This document shows, piece by piece, positions 46,085 to 55,528 of a DNA stretch of 64,000 nucleotides. This DNA comes from Filomicrobium sp. Its GTDB lineage: Bacteria; Pseudomonadota; Alphaproteobacteria; Rhizobiales; Hyphomicrobiaceae. Below the pieces are notes generated by a model. That model did no database searches and was not told the origin of the DNA. It was given only the letters and a program-made list of their open reading frames with translations. Location: positions 3,566,501 to 3,630,500 of the forward strand of contig CP051234.1 in assembly GCA_017792465.1 (NCBI GenBank), given 5' to 3'. The first letter of the stretch is position 1, and every line of letters starts with the position of its first letter. The position numbers were made by a program, and so were the translations under genes.

Positions 46085-47269
46085 ATGCCCGCCGCTTCCC
46101 TCCTTCGCCTCAGTGCCATCCTTCTCTCGCTCCTTATAGTTTCGCCGGTTGCGGCGCACGATCCAAGTGCCCTCTCCGACATGGTCGAGAAGGCAGTCTC
46201 GGGCGTCGTCTCGGTTTCGGCGAGCAAAGTTGCGCAAGACGGCAGTAAAACTCGACCGCAATTACCGGAAGGCTCCCCGTTTAAGAAGTTCTTCGATCAG
46301 TTTCCCAAAAAGAACGTGCCGACCGACGGCTCTCGGCCGCTCAAGGGCACCGGTTCAGGTTTCATCATCGATGCGGCGGGCCTTGTGGCAACCAATAGCC
46401 ACGTCGTCGCTGATGCCGACGCCGTAACGGTGATGCTGGCCGACGGGACCAAGTTGACAGCCGAGATCGTCGGGCAAGACCCGAAAACGGATATCGCCGT
46501 CCTGCGCGTGAAACCCCCAAAGCCGCTGACCGCTCTGGCGTTCGGCGATTCTTCCAAATTGCGGTTGGCCGAACAGGTGATCGCGATCGGCCAGCCATTC
46601 GGCCTTAGCGCAAGCGTCTCCTCGGGGATTGTTTCGGGCTTAAATCGCAACATCGGCTCCGGCCCCTATGACGACTTCATCCAAACCGACGCCGCCATCA
46701 ACAGGGGTAATGCCGGCGGCCCCCTCCTCAATCTCGCGGGCGAGGTTGTCGGCATGAACACGACAACCTTCTCACCGTCGGGCGGGTCCGTGGGCATCGG
46801 TTTTGCCATTCCATCCAGTCTGGTCTCGGACATCGTCGACAAGCTTTTGAAGAGTGGCGAGGTCAGGCGGGGCTGGCTCGGCGTTCAAATTCAGCCAATC
46901 ACGAATGAACTGGCCGAGTCATTGCAGTTGAGCGATACGTCGGGGGCCCTGGTTGCACGCGCCGTGGCGGACGGGCCTGCGGCAAGTTTTGGGATAAAGC
47001 AGGGTGACGTGATCATCGAGGTGAATGGGGTGAAGATTCCTTCGCCTCGGGATCTGTCGCGGGCCATTGCAGATCTGCCGGTCGGGGAGCGCGCGACCGT
47101 CGTCGTCTTGCGCAATGGCAAGCGCAAGACGATGTCGATCGTGCTGGGAGAACTGCCAACCAGCGCAACGAAAAAATCAGACAGTGCTACCGGACAGGCT
47201 CAACCGGCAGAAAAGAGCGTCGACCGGCTCACCAAAGATACTGTCAAAGACCTGGAAAAACTCGACTAG
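46085..47269 (+). CDS. HtrA/Deg-family protein with catalytic Ser replaced by Ala
   Basis: 394 residues from the ATG at 46085, with a signal peptide ending at SPVAA. A trypsin-like domain keeps His106 (TNSHVVADA) and Asp136 (KTDIAVL), but the GNSGGP motif reads GNAGGP: Ala210 replaces the nucleophile. One PDZ domain follows (LGVQIQPITNELAES to KTMSIVLGEL). The C-terminal tail is rich in Lys and Asp and ends in LEKLD, as do two neighbours. It is predicted to be a protease-dead binder or chaperone in the periplasm. The next gene starts 13 bp on. Confidence 0.9.
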   Translation: MPAASLLRLSAILLSLLIVSPVAAHDPSALSDMVEKAVSGVVSVSASKVAQDGSKTRPQLPEGSPFKKFFDQFPKKNVPTDGSRPLKGTGSGFIIDAAGLVATNSHVVADADAVTVMLADGTKLTAEIVGQDPKTDIAVLRVKPPKPLTALAFGDSSKLRLAEQVIAIGQPFGLSASVSSGIVSGLNRNIGSGPYDDFIQTDAAINRGNAGGPLLNLAGEVVGMNTTTFSPSGGSVGIGFAIPSSLVSDIVDKLLKSGEVRRGWLGVQIQPITNELAESLQLSDTSGALVARAVADGPAASFGIKQGDVIIEVNGVKIPSPRDLSRAIADLPVGERATVVVLRNGKRKTMSIVLGELPTSATKKSDSATGQAQPAEKSVDRLTKDTVKDLEKLD

Positions 47270-47282
47270 CTTGAAAACTTCA

Positions 47283-48410
47283 ATGACACGCTTAGCTCTA
47301 CTTTCATTGTTCATCGTCCTGATTGCCGCCAACGCTTCGGTGTCGGCGGACACGCCCACTAAGCAGGATGACACCGTCACCCAAGCCGAAATTGCTTTTT
47401 GGAACAGCATAAAGGACACGAAGGAAGCTTCTGAATTCGAGGCCTATCTGAAAGCCTTTCCAAATGGCCAATTCGCAGCACTTGCAAAACTGCGTTTGAA
47501 GAAGCTGAAGGTTGGGACAAGGCCGACTTCGCCCCAGCGCAAGGGTATGCCAAAATCACCCGTGGAGCTTGTTGAGGAAAAGGCTAATGCCGGCAACCTA
47601 GAAGCCATGACCGCGTTGGCTGACAGCTACCGTTGGGGCAATAACGGCGTGGAAAAAGACCTCCGGAAATCGTTAGCCTGGAGACTTAAGGCTGCCGAAA
47701 CCGGGGATGTGGAGGCTCTCTATAAAGCCGGCGAGTTCTATGTCTATGGTCTCTATGAACTTGAGAAAAAACGAGACTGGCGCACTGCTGTCAAATGGTA
47801 TCAGCGTGCTGCCGACAAAGGTCACTCGCGCGCCATGCGCGGCGTTGCTCACGCGTATCTCCATGGCCTTGGCGTCTCAAAGAACATCGAAACCGCCGTT
47901 CGATGGCATAAGAAAGCCGCTGACCTCGGCGATATCGATTCAATGTGGATCCTCGGCCTCATGAACGAGCAGGGAGAAGAGATTCCAAAAGACCTGGCAG
48001 CGAGTTTTGAATGGTATCGCAAAGCCGTCGACGGTGGGAACTTGCATGCCTTTTTTTCTCTGGGCGCAATGTACGAGTCGGGCGCCGGCGCTCCCAAAGA
48101 TCCGCAACAGGCTGCTTATTATTTCTTTCGCGGCTTCGCGACACCGATGCGGGGTCATTTCGATCAATACTTCGATCGCGCTTTGAAGTGGTCATTGGCA
48201 ACGCGGAAAGCGCTTCAACAGCGTTTGGCTGACGCCGGGCTTTACCAAGGCACCATCGATGGCAAACTTGGCCGAGGCACCAAGCGCGCCCTGAAAGACC
48301 TGCCATTGAATATGAGAGGCAAGACTTTGCACGAGGCGAAACCCGCAGCGCCAACGACCAAGCCCTCGCCCGGTCAACAAAGCATTCAGGATCTTGAAAA
48401 ACTCGATTGA
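47283..48410 (+). CDS. Secreted Sel1-repeat protein ending in LEKLD
   Basis: 375 residues from the ATG at 47283. A signal peptide ends near ASVSA. An N-terminal module EIAFWNSIKDTKEASEFEAY is of a type that also opens the PDZ/Sel1 protein at 53123. At least four Sel1 repeats follow (for example GNLEAMTALADSYRWGNNGV and GHSRAMRGVAHAYLHGLGVS). A short peptidoglycan-binding-like segment (RLADAGLYQGTIDGKLGRGT) precedes the tail, which ends in LEKLD. It is 13 bp past the dead HtrA gene and likely co-translated. Confidence 0.85.
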   Translation: MTRLALLSLFIVLIAANASVSADTPTKQDDTVTQAEIAFWNSIKDTKEASEFEAYLKAFPNGQFAALAKLRLKKLKVGTRPTSPQRKGMPKSPVELVEEKANAGNLEAMTALADSYRWGNNGVEKDLRKSLAWRLKAAETGDVEALYKAGEFYVYGLYELEKKRDWRTAVKWYQRAADKGHSRAMRGVAHAYLHGLGVSKNIETAVRWHKKAADLGDIDSMWILGLMNEQGEEIPKDLAASFEWYRKAVDGGNLHAFFSLGAMYESGAGAPKDPQQAAYYFFRGFATPMRGHFDQYFDRALKWSLATRKALQQRLADAGLYQGTIDGKLGRGTKRALKDLPLNMRGKTLHEAKPAAPTTKPSPGQQSIQDLEKLD

Positions 48411-48532
48411 AGCAGAGGCCGGTCTATGCCGCCGCGCCATTGGTTGACACTGTTCGGTGCGGTGAGCGTCGCGCGCGTCTGCTGCTCAAATAGCATTCGA
48501 TCAAGTCGTGCGTCTTTTTGGAAGTCCGTGCT

Positions 48533-51500
48533 TTAACAGCCTCGTCCTAGGATTTCGCCCTTGCAATTGCCTCGGCGATAGGTCGGCCCGCCTCCGCCAC
48601 GCTGCAGCCCCTTCATACCCCGCTGCAATTGTTGGATACCCTGCATCACCTTCGCAGCTGCATTCGGGTCATATTGCGGAGCGCGTTGGCGCGGATAGCA
48701 ACGCTTGCCCTTCAAGTAATAGCCGTTCGGGCAGGAGTATTTCGTTCCGCCTCCGCCGCCTTTGCCTCTGGTATGGCACCGGCCGTTTTTCACATAGGTT
48801 CCCTTATTGCAATAATGGCAGGTGTAGCTTCCATCCTTCTTGAAGACCGTCTTCACGTATTGCCGGCCGTACTGTCGGCGGCACCCGCTTCTTGCTGCGG
48901 CGCGCCGCCCCTTTTCGGATTGCTCGCAAGTATAGCTTCCGTCTGCCTTGATCTTGCCCGCATACATACCGGGAATGGACTTGTTGTTATCGCGGCACCA
49001 GGCATCGGCCGTCTTCTTCGTTGGAATGCAGAAATAGTTGCCGACTTTGTCGACTGGCCCAGCAAAGTATCCTTTTCCACCACGTCGAAGGCAGTCGGCG
49101 TTGGCGGATTGCTTGAAACACTGGCCCCAGGTCTCGGTTATGCGGTCGTAGAGTTGATCGAGATAAGGATTGGTCGAGCCTTCGAGCTGCTTCTTCACCC
49201 GGGTCATCTCATCCAGGTTGCATTTCTCGATTGCCCGCTGACCGGCATTGCCAAGCTCTTGAATATGAGCAACGCGTTTCAAGTTGCTGTTGACACGCCC
49301 CTCGATATTCTTGCACGTCCGCCCGCCAGCCTTTTGAGCCCGCGCGAGCGCCTGCCGGAACAGACTTGCGGCTGACTGCATATCGCCTTTGCGGAAAGCC
49401 TCTTTGGCGTCGGAATATTTTGTCGCGATGGGCTTGGCGCGAACCATGCGATTGCGCAGAGCTGCAAGACGCACATTCTTGGCACCTTCCAAAAGATCGG
49501 TCTGGCGCTTGATTGTGGCCGGCTCGCAAGACGTGAGCGCCTGTTTGATATTTTCGACAACCGCAATGACCTTGCCGATCTTGTTTGCATTGTTGCGGGC
49601 GCGCTCTTTGAGTGAGCCGCAAGCGGATGACTCGGGTGCGGCTTCCATGTCCGACAGCACCAACTGCAGGCTTTCGCGGGCATCTTTGATCCGCCCTTCC
49701 TGGAACTTGCTCGAAGCGCCATCAACGCGTTTGGAGAGCGCCGCGCACAGGGCCGACTGTTTGCTGGGCCTCTGCGCCTCGGTTACTTCCTGGTTTGACG
49801 TCGAGTTATCAGGCGGAGCGTACTGACGGACGGTCTTCGTCGGTTCGCATTCGGTGCCTTGACGCTCTTTGAATGTTTCTTGTCCGATGAAGCCTTCATC
49901 CAAGCCACCATCGGATTTTTCGGCAACATTTTGGCGGCACTGGCGCTTTGGTTCCGGCTCCTGGCATGCAATCTCGGCTGCCGATTTCGGGCATGGAATT
50001 TTCTTCTTGATCGTGATGTCGGAGCGGTCATTGCGGCCGGCGATGACGGATTTGATCTCAGCGCTGGTTTTGCAATGCTCAGACCAACAGGAACTGTAGA
50101 TCGCCGAAGGCCTGCCGCATAAAACGTAGATATGTCTTGGCTCGCTTGAGGCGGCGTTTTCACAGACCGGCTTTTCAGATTCGGTAGATGGGCCTTTCGC
50201 GGTGCCGGGGGATTTCTTCTTAATTTCCGTTGCGCACTGTCTGGCTTTCTGCTGGCTGACCTTGGCTTCGTATTGGATGCGATTGAGCGCCATCAGATCG
50301 GCAGCCAATGATGCCGTCCAGTCCTCGCGCTGGCTTTGCATCTCCTCTGCGATTTTGCGCTGGCGTGCCTCGCCTTGTGAGTATGTATTGAAGCCAAGAT
50401 CGACGCATCCTTTCCAGACCTTCGACGACGCGTTGCTGCATCGATTGCGCGCTTCGGTCACTCTGTTCCAGCGCGACAAATTTTTTGCAATCGCGAACTC
50501 GGCGGCTGCGCGGCTCAATTTATGCTTGCCACTATTCTGAATGAGCTTGGCCGACCAATCGGCCCTACCAAATGCCGTCAATACTTCGTCGGACGAAAGA
50601 GGCTTCAGAGTTCTCGCCTGATCCGCCAGCTTGGTACAAAAGTCACTGAACTTCGCGAAGGCTTCTTTGGCAAGGCCATTGGATTGCGGGCGGTGCACCA
50701 CGCTATCTTGAAAATCGGAATTGGCGCTCGTGACGGAATACGTCACTGCTTGCATCAGCTTATGCAGGTCGGTGATCTTCTTGATGTGTTCGGTAGCCGC
50801 CTGCTTATGCGTTTCGGATCCATTGCCGTTCTTCGCCATCAGGCAGACTTGGTCGGCACGATTTGCAGCGATGCGATAGGCCTGCATCAAAGCACCTTGT
50901 GCAGCTTTCAAATCCGATTTGAGTCTTTCTTTCTTGCGATGATCAGATTGAAAGGCGTCATCGGCGGCGATCTGCATCGCTCTATAAGCGTTGTCGATAT
51001 TCTCGCTCATGGCAACGAGCGAGCCGTCGGGCCCCAACGCGGCAGACACGGCTTTGCAGGCAGGCAGCGTCGCTTCAGTTTCCGAAATCGCCTTATCGAG
51101 TTCTTTGAGCGCCCAATCGGTTGGATCGACTTTTTCCGGTGCTGCCTTGAGCGGCTCCGGCTCTGATGATTTCGCAATAGCCTCGCGCGTGATCGGAGCG
51201 GCATCGACTTCGGGTTCGGATTTGGTTTCGTTTGCCGCAAGTTCCGGCTGCTCACTTGCTGGGACCAGTTCAATCATGTCCGCGATCGGCAAGTCGCTTT
51301 CGATATGCCGGCACACGTCCAAGACCGACGACCAGCTTTTCGGCCTCAGAATATTGCGGCGCGCGGCCCATTTGAACTTCGTGCACCTGTGCTCGCGCCA
51401 GCGTTGCTCGGCAACATCGGCCCCTTCCAGCCAATCGGCAAATCGATCGAGCGCTTTCTTCTGGCGACCGATACAACTCTCGTCGCGCGGCTTTTCGTCT

Positions 51501-53059
51501 TCCGGGTCGCCGGTGAGGACCTTTTCGACATGCCGCGTCGCGAACGAATTGCCAAGGCAGGCCAGGCTCCAGCCGCCGAACAGCATCGCCGCGGGTGGAT
51601 TCAATTCGGTAATGATGAAGACCCCCAAGGAGCCCGCGATTTCGCGGCGCAGCTTTTCGATTTTTTTCGCCAGGGCTTGCGCTTCGGCTTCCGGCGTCTT
51701 GGGATCGATCGCCTTGTCGATCATGGCGTGGAGATCTTTGAGCTGGGCGACAGCCGTGATGACCTCGACGGTGGAAGCTGCGTCGCCGATCTTCTCCAGT
51801 CCCTTCATGACGGCCCCCAGGCCGTTGCGGACTTTGGCCAGTCGGCTGGCGTCGGCGAGCTTGGCTGCATCGGCAGCTTCGTCTGCAAAACTGGCAAATC
51901 TCGGTGGAGGGCGCTTGTAGAGATCAGGCAGGGGCGAATCTTTGGTAAAGCGCGGTCCGCGCCGCAAGTGACCATCGGGGTGCATTTCGAGGATGACTTC
52001 ACCCTTCTTCCAGTGCCCTTCCGCTAGATCGACGTGGAAGTCTTTGGCGTCTTTGTAACGCTGACGATATCCGGGTGTGCCGGGTTCAGCGCCTTCAAGG
52101 ACGTCGCCGACGTAATTGGCCTCGGCACCGTGCTGACCAGGCGCACCGCTGCGCGACCAATAATCCGGTCCGTCTGCATCGCCGTTCCAGGCGCGCTTGA
52201 ACTTATCCAGGAAAGATTTCGGCTCGGCCTTGTCCACGCCCATCCATTTGCGCTTGAGATCGTCATAGCGCGTGCCGGGCGGAATGAGCTCTCCGGTTTT
52301 TGCGTCCTTGAAGTAGACCGCATCGATGTCGCCGGCGAAAGGCTTCAGCTCAATGGAGCCGTCGGCGTTCTTCACCTTTGCCAGAACCTTGCCGTCGGCG
52401 ACCTCGATCAGGCCCTGTTTCTTGAGCTTCTCAACACTGGCGCGGTTTTTTGCATATTTCTCGATGCGCTCTTTGTGGCGCTTCTTGACCTTCTTCCAAA
52501 GGTCGTCGGGCACATTGTTGCTATGCTTGGCATTCAGTTCCGACTTGATCTGTTCCAGCGACTTTTGCGGAGTGAAAAAGCCGACGAGGCCGACGTCTTC
52601 GGGTTTCGCGCCCAGGATGACGTCGATGTCGTTGATCGTCTTTGACTTGATATGCACGGGCTTGGGCACAGCCTTGCCATCGCGGATGTGACGCATGGAA
52701 TCCACGTTGGTGCCGCGCGCACCAATGATGATGCCTTCTTTCTTGGCAAGCTCGGCCATGTCATCGACCTGGTAGCCGGTATAGCCGGTGCCTTCTAAAC
52801 GGTTACGGTCGACGAGAGCGCCCGAGGGCAATTCCTTCACATAGTTTTCCGGATCGGTAGAGATGTTCGGGATCGGCTGATTTTTCTGATCGACGCCTCT
52901 GTTTTTCTCCTTGGCCTTGGCGATCAGCTGATCGAGAGCGTCTTGAAGCAGGACTTTGGGGGCGCTTTGCGCCGATACGTCGAGACAGGATACGCCGATC
53001 ATCGCGCCGATCAGGACCACGTTTGCAAAAAATGTTTTCAATGCCCGTGCGTTCAACAT
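48533..53059 (-). CDS. Large secreted protein with CyaA/ExoY-like nucleotidyl cyclase signature
   Basis: 1508 residues with a signal peptide ending at DVSA. Residues about 105-370 carry, in order, Arg115 (IIIGARGTNVDS), Lys133 and Lys140 (KPVHIKSK), Asp244 and Asp246 (FAGDIDAVYF), and His310 and Glu313 (GQHGAEANY). This is the residue order of edema-factor/CyaA/ExoY cyclases (CyaA Arg41, Lys58, Lys65, Asp188, Asp190, His298, Glu301), with the same seven-residue Lys spacing. The Asn at the end of that motif is shifted (Asn315, Tyr316). A helical section with a hydrophobic stretch (FIITELNPPAAMLFGGWSLA) follows, then charged linkers, coiled coils, and a Cys-rich C-terminus (GYYLKGKRCYPRQ, EILGRGC). 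It does not end in LEKLD. Confidence 0.75.
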   Translation of the reverse strand: MLNARALKTFFANVVLIGAMIGVSCLDVSAQSAPKVLLQDALDQLIAKAKEKNRGVDQKNQPIPNISTDPENYVKELPSGALVDRNRLEGTGYTGYQVDDMAELAKKEGIIIGARGTNVDSMRHIRDGKAVPKPVHIKSKTINDIDVILGAKPEDVGLVGFFTPQKSLEQIKSELNAKHSNNVPDDLWKKVKKRHKERIEKYAKNRASVEKLKKQGLIEVADGKVLAKVKNADGSIELKPFAGDIDAVYFKDAKTGELIPPGTRYDDLKRKWMGVDKAEPKSFLDKFKRAWNGDADGPDYWSRSGAPGQHGAEANYVGDVLEGAEPGTPGYRQRYKDAKDFHVDLAEGHWKKGEVILEMHPDGHLRRGPRFTKDSPLPDLYKRPPPRFASFADEAADAAKLADASRLAKVRNGLGAVMKGLEKIGDAASTVEVITAVAQLKDLHAMIDKAIDPKTPEAEAQALAKKIEKLRREIAGSLGVFIITELNPPAAMLFGGWSLACLGNSFATRHVEKVLTGDPEDEKPRDESCIGRQKKALDRFADWLEGADVAEQRWREHRCTKFKWAARRNILRPKSWSSVLDVCRHIESDLPIADMIELVPASEQPELAANETKSEPEVDAAPITREAIAKSSEPEPLKAAPEKVDPTDWALKELDKAISETEATLPACKAVSAALGPDGSLVAMSENIDNAYRAMQIAADDAFQSDHRKKERLKSDLKAAQGALMQAYRIAANRADQVCLMAKNGNGSETHKQAATEHIKKITDLHKLMQAVTYSVTSANSDFQDSVVHRPQSNGLAKEAFAKFSDFCTKLADQARTLKPLSSDEVLTAFGRADWSAKLIQNSGKHKLSRAAAEFAIAKNLSRWNRVTEARNRCSNASSKVWKGCVDLGFNTYSQGEARQRKIAEEMQSQREDWTASLAADLMALNRIQYEAKVSQQKARQCATEIKKKSPGTAKGPSTESEKPVCENAASSEPRHIYVLCGRPSAIYSSCWSEHCKTSAEIKSVIAGRNDRSDITIKKKIPCPKSAAEIACQEPEPKRQCRQNVAEKSDGGLDEGFIGQETFKERQGTECEPTKTVRQYAPPDNSTSNQEVTEAQRPSKQSALCAALSKRVDGASSKFQEGRIKDARESLQLVLSDMEAAPESSACGSLKERARNNANKIGKVIAVVENIKQALTSCEPATIKRQTDLLEGAKNVRLAALRNRMVRAKPIATKYSDAKEAFRKGDMQSAASLFRQALARAQKAGGRTCKNIEGRVNSNLKRVAHIQELGNAGQRAIEKCNLDEMTRVKKQLEGSTNPYLDQLYDRITETWGQCFKQSANADCLRRGGKGYFAGPVDKVGNYFCIPTKKTADAWCRDNNKSIPGMYAGKIKADGSYTCEQSEKGRRAAARSGCRRQYGRQYVKTVFKKDGSYTCHYCNKGTYVKNGRCHTRGKGGGGGTKYSCPNGYYLKGKRCYPRQRAPQYDPNAAAKVMQGIQQLQRGMKGLQRGGGGPTYRRGNCKGEILGRGC

Positions 53060-53122
53060 CGTCTCAACATTCCAAAATCAAATATCGATCAAGTCTGCAT
53101 CTTTGACGCAAAGCCACGTCCT

Positions 53123-54682
53123 TTAATCGAGCTTTTCCAAAGCCAGCGCGCCTTCGTCGGGTTTGGCGACCGCTCTGGCCTTTTGGGTCAGTAGCTTTTT
53201 ATGGGCTGAGGATAACTTGCCTTGCAGCTCAAACGTCGGGTTACCCGAAACCTGCAAGCCTTGGTCATTCTCGAACGCGCGAATGGCACTGCGCGCCTTC
53301 TGGCCGATCTTGCCGTCTATTGGACCTGGATCGTAGCCGAGCGCCGCCAGCAGGCGCTGAATTTCTGCTGGATCTTCGGGCGACGCTCCGAGCTTTTTGA
53401 GCTCCTTTTTCGCCGGAGCATCTCCGAGTGCGGCGGCTTTGCGGAAATATTGGATGGCTTTCGATCGATCCTTCGAAACGGGGTTGCCACGCTTGTACCA
53501 TTCGCCGAGGTAGCGCCAGGCGACCGGGTGCCCCTTGTTGCCGGCAATCGTGAGCTGCCTGACCGCCATCGCAACGTCGCGTTTCACACCGACGCCGTTT
53601 ACGTAGGCTATGCCTAAGTTGATAATCGCTTCGGGGCGGCCAGCCTCTGCCGCCAGCTTGGTGAGGCGAAAAAATTCCTTGTGGTCTTTCGGCGCGCCAT
53701 TCTTACCTTCAAATACCAGGGCAAGGTTCGCGATCGACGCGACGTCATTGCTTTTTTCGATCGCGCGGCGGTACCATTTGATCGCGCCTTCGAAATCCCT
53801 GGGATGCCCAGGGGCGAACGCCAAGACGTTGCCGAGTTGTTGCATGCACCGCACGTCGTCCAGTTCGGCACCTTTGCGAAACCACTTGCCTGCGGTGACG
53901 ACGTCTCTTTTATCGACGGGCAACCATGATTGATAATGTAGACCAAGCGAGGAACAGGCTTTCGGTAGGCCATTTTCGCAGGCCCGCTCATACCACTTGA
54001 GGGAGCGCGTAATGTCTTTTTGGAAGACATCGCCGGCGTAGAGCAAACGCGCCAAGAGTTCCATGGCCGCCGCGTTACCTGAACTGGCGGCTTCGAACGT
54101 ATCGCGGCCCAACGCGCCAATCTTGAATTCGACGACTTCATCAGTCCCGATGCGCCGGCGCGTGATTTTCAGAGGATCTCCGGGCCGCTTGCTTCGCGTG
54201 ATCGAGACCATGTGGGCGTGGTTGTTGATGAGATGCTCATCGATCTGCAGGATCAAATCACCGGCCTTAAAGCCGGCACGCGTCGCCGGACCGTATTTGG
54301 GATCGACCGAGACTTTCGCGCCGCGCGGCTCGGCGAGTCCGTATTTCGACAGTTCGTCTTGTTGCACGGACTGAATGGACAGGCCAAGAAATCCGACATC
54401 CTCTGCCTTGAGTGGTGGCATTTCTTCCACGACCATGGCGAGACTGTTTTCGTCGGGCGTATTTTGAAGCTCTTTCAGCCTAGTCCGTGCAGCGCCCGCG
54501 AACTTGCCAGTCGGATAAGCGCGCAGATAGGCCTTCAATTCATCGGGGTCGCCGCTATTTTGGACGCTCTGCCAAAACGTTCGTTCCGCTTGGCTTGTTT
54601 CCGCGTCGGCGTCGGGTGAAATTGCGAACAGTGGGCAGAGGGCAACAGCAGAAAATGCGAGTTTAAGAAAAGCTTTCGTCAT
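53123..54682 (-). CDS. Secreted PDZ and Sel1-repeat protein with PG-binding domain, ending in LEKLD
   Basis: 519 residues with a signal peptide ending near DADA. The order is: FWQSVQNSGDPDELKAYL module, a PDZ domain at about residues 90-190 (GFLGLSIQSVQQDELS, GFKAGDLILQIDEHLI), about five Sel1 repeats, and a peptidoglycan-binding domain 1 (RLLAALGYDPGPIDGKIGQK, SAIRAFENDQGL). The C-terminus is ALEKLD. It is the first gene of the two-gene minus-strand unit with the 1508-residue protein, 63 bp upstream of it. Confidence 0.88.
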   Translation of the reverse strand: MTKAFLKLAFSAVALCPLFAISPDADAETSQAERTFWQSVQNSGDPDELKAYLRAYPTGKFAGAARTRLKELQNTPDENSLAMVVEEMPPLKAEDVGFLGLSIQSVQQDELSKYGLAEPRGAKVSVDPKYGPATRAGFKAGDLILQIDEHLINNHAHMVSITRSKRPGDPLKITRRRIGTDEVVEFKIGALGRDTFEAASSGNAAAMELLARLLYAGDVFQKDITRSLKWYERACENGLPKACSSLGLHYQSWLPVDKRDVVTAGKWFRKGAELDDVRCMQQLGNVLAFAPGHPRDFEGAIKWYRRAIEKSNDVASIANLALVFEGKNGAPKDHKEFFRLTKLAAEAGRPEAIINLGIAYVNGVGVKRDVAMAVRQLTIAGNKGHPVAWRYLGEWYKRGNPVSKDRSKAIQYFRKAAALGDAPAKKELKKLGASPEDPAEIQRLLAALGYDPGPIDGKIGQKARSAIRAFENDQGLQVSGNPTFELQGKLSSAHKKLLTQKARAVAKPDEGALALEKLD

Positions 54683-55528
54683 AGCGTTCTCTCTACTCCA
54701 GAGGCTCTAAATCGTTGGCTGGATATTGCTTGGGCGGGAGCTTCTTCGTTGTGCCGTGGGCGCCAATCACTTGTGTCGCTTTCGCTCCCTTGAAAAGAGA
54801 ACTGCGCTAATTCATCTGGTCATTACAATTGTGCAGCTCGCATTGAGCTGGCGTGTCTTCGATCTTAGGGCGACTACGGCCTAATTTCCAGCCCTCGCTG
54901 ATTTCGTGGTTCACACAAACGCTAAGACTTCTGTCAGTGGCTTGTTCACGCAGCATGAATGTCAGCAAGTGGACCCATCGCGTCTGTCGATGTTCGGATA
55001 CCGGACTCTGCGATTTGATAACCTCAAAGCAACATGGCGTCACACTTGGAACCATTTTCCGAGAAAGAGCATGGGCCTCAACCAGTCGAAATCGCTGATC
55101 ACTGGAAGAGTATTATGAAGATTTCCCGACCTGCGGCCCGGAAGCTTCACAGCCTGACACCCAGCCACTAGTCTTTCGGAAATTTTCGTCGAAAAGTAGC
55201 GCTATAGATCAGTAGCTTACACGTGAAGTGACGAACGACGATACCGGCGCGCGGGCATAGCAGATGGTGGAGAACGACTCTGTTGAGCCGGCTTGGCGAT
55301 TGCACACACGATGCCAGCCGCCACCAAATCCCATAGCGTTCGCGGCACGCTCATCGAATACCGCCCGCGGGTTCTTTCCCTGGAGCCTTTCCGACGCCGG
55401 CCCACACCGCGCGCCGCCCACATCACCATCGAGCCGGCATCCGAAACGCTTCTCAAAAGCTTAAGAACCCCAAACTCCGACAAGCGGGACAACAAAGAGG
55501 GTGGTCAAATTTACCAAGTTCACTCTCA
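54683..55528. other. 846-bp stretch without convincing genes
   Basis: Short frames here lack ribosome sites and recognisable motifs. It must hold the promoter of the minus-strand unit at its left end. Nothing else was recognised. Confidence 0.55.
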
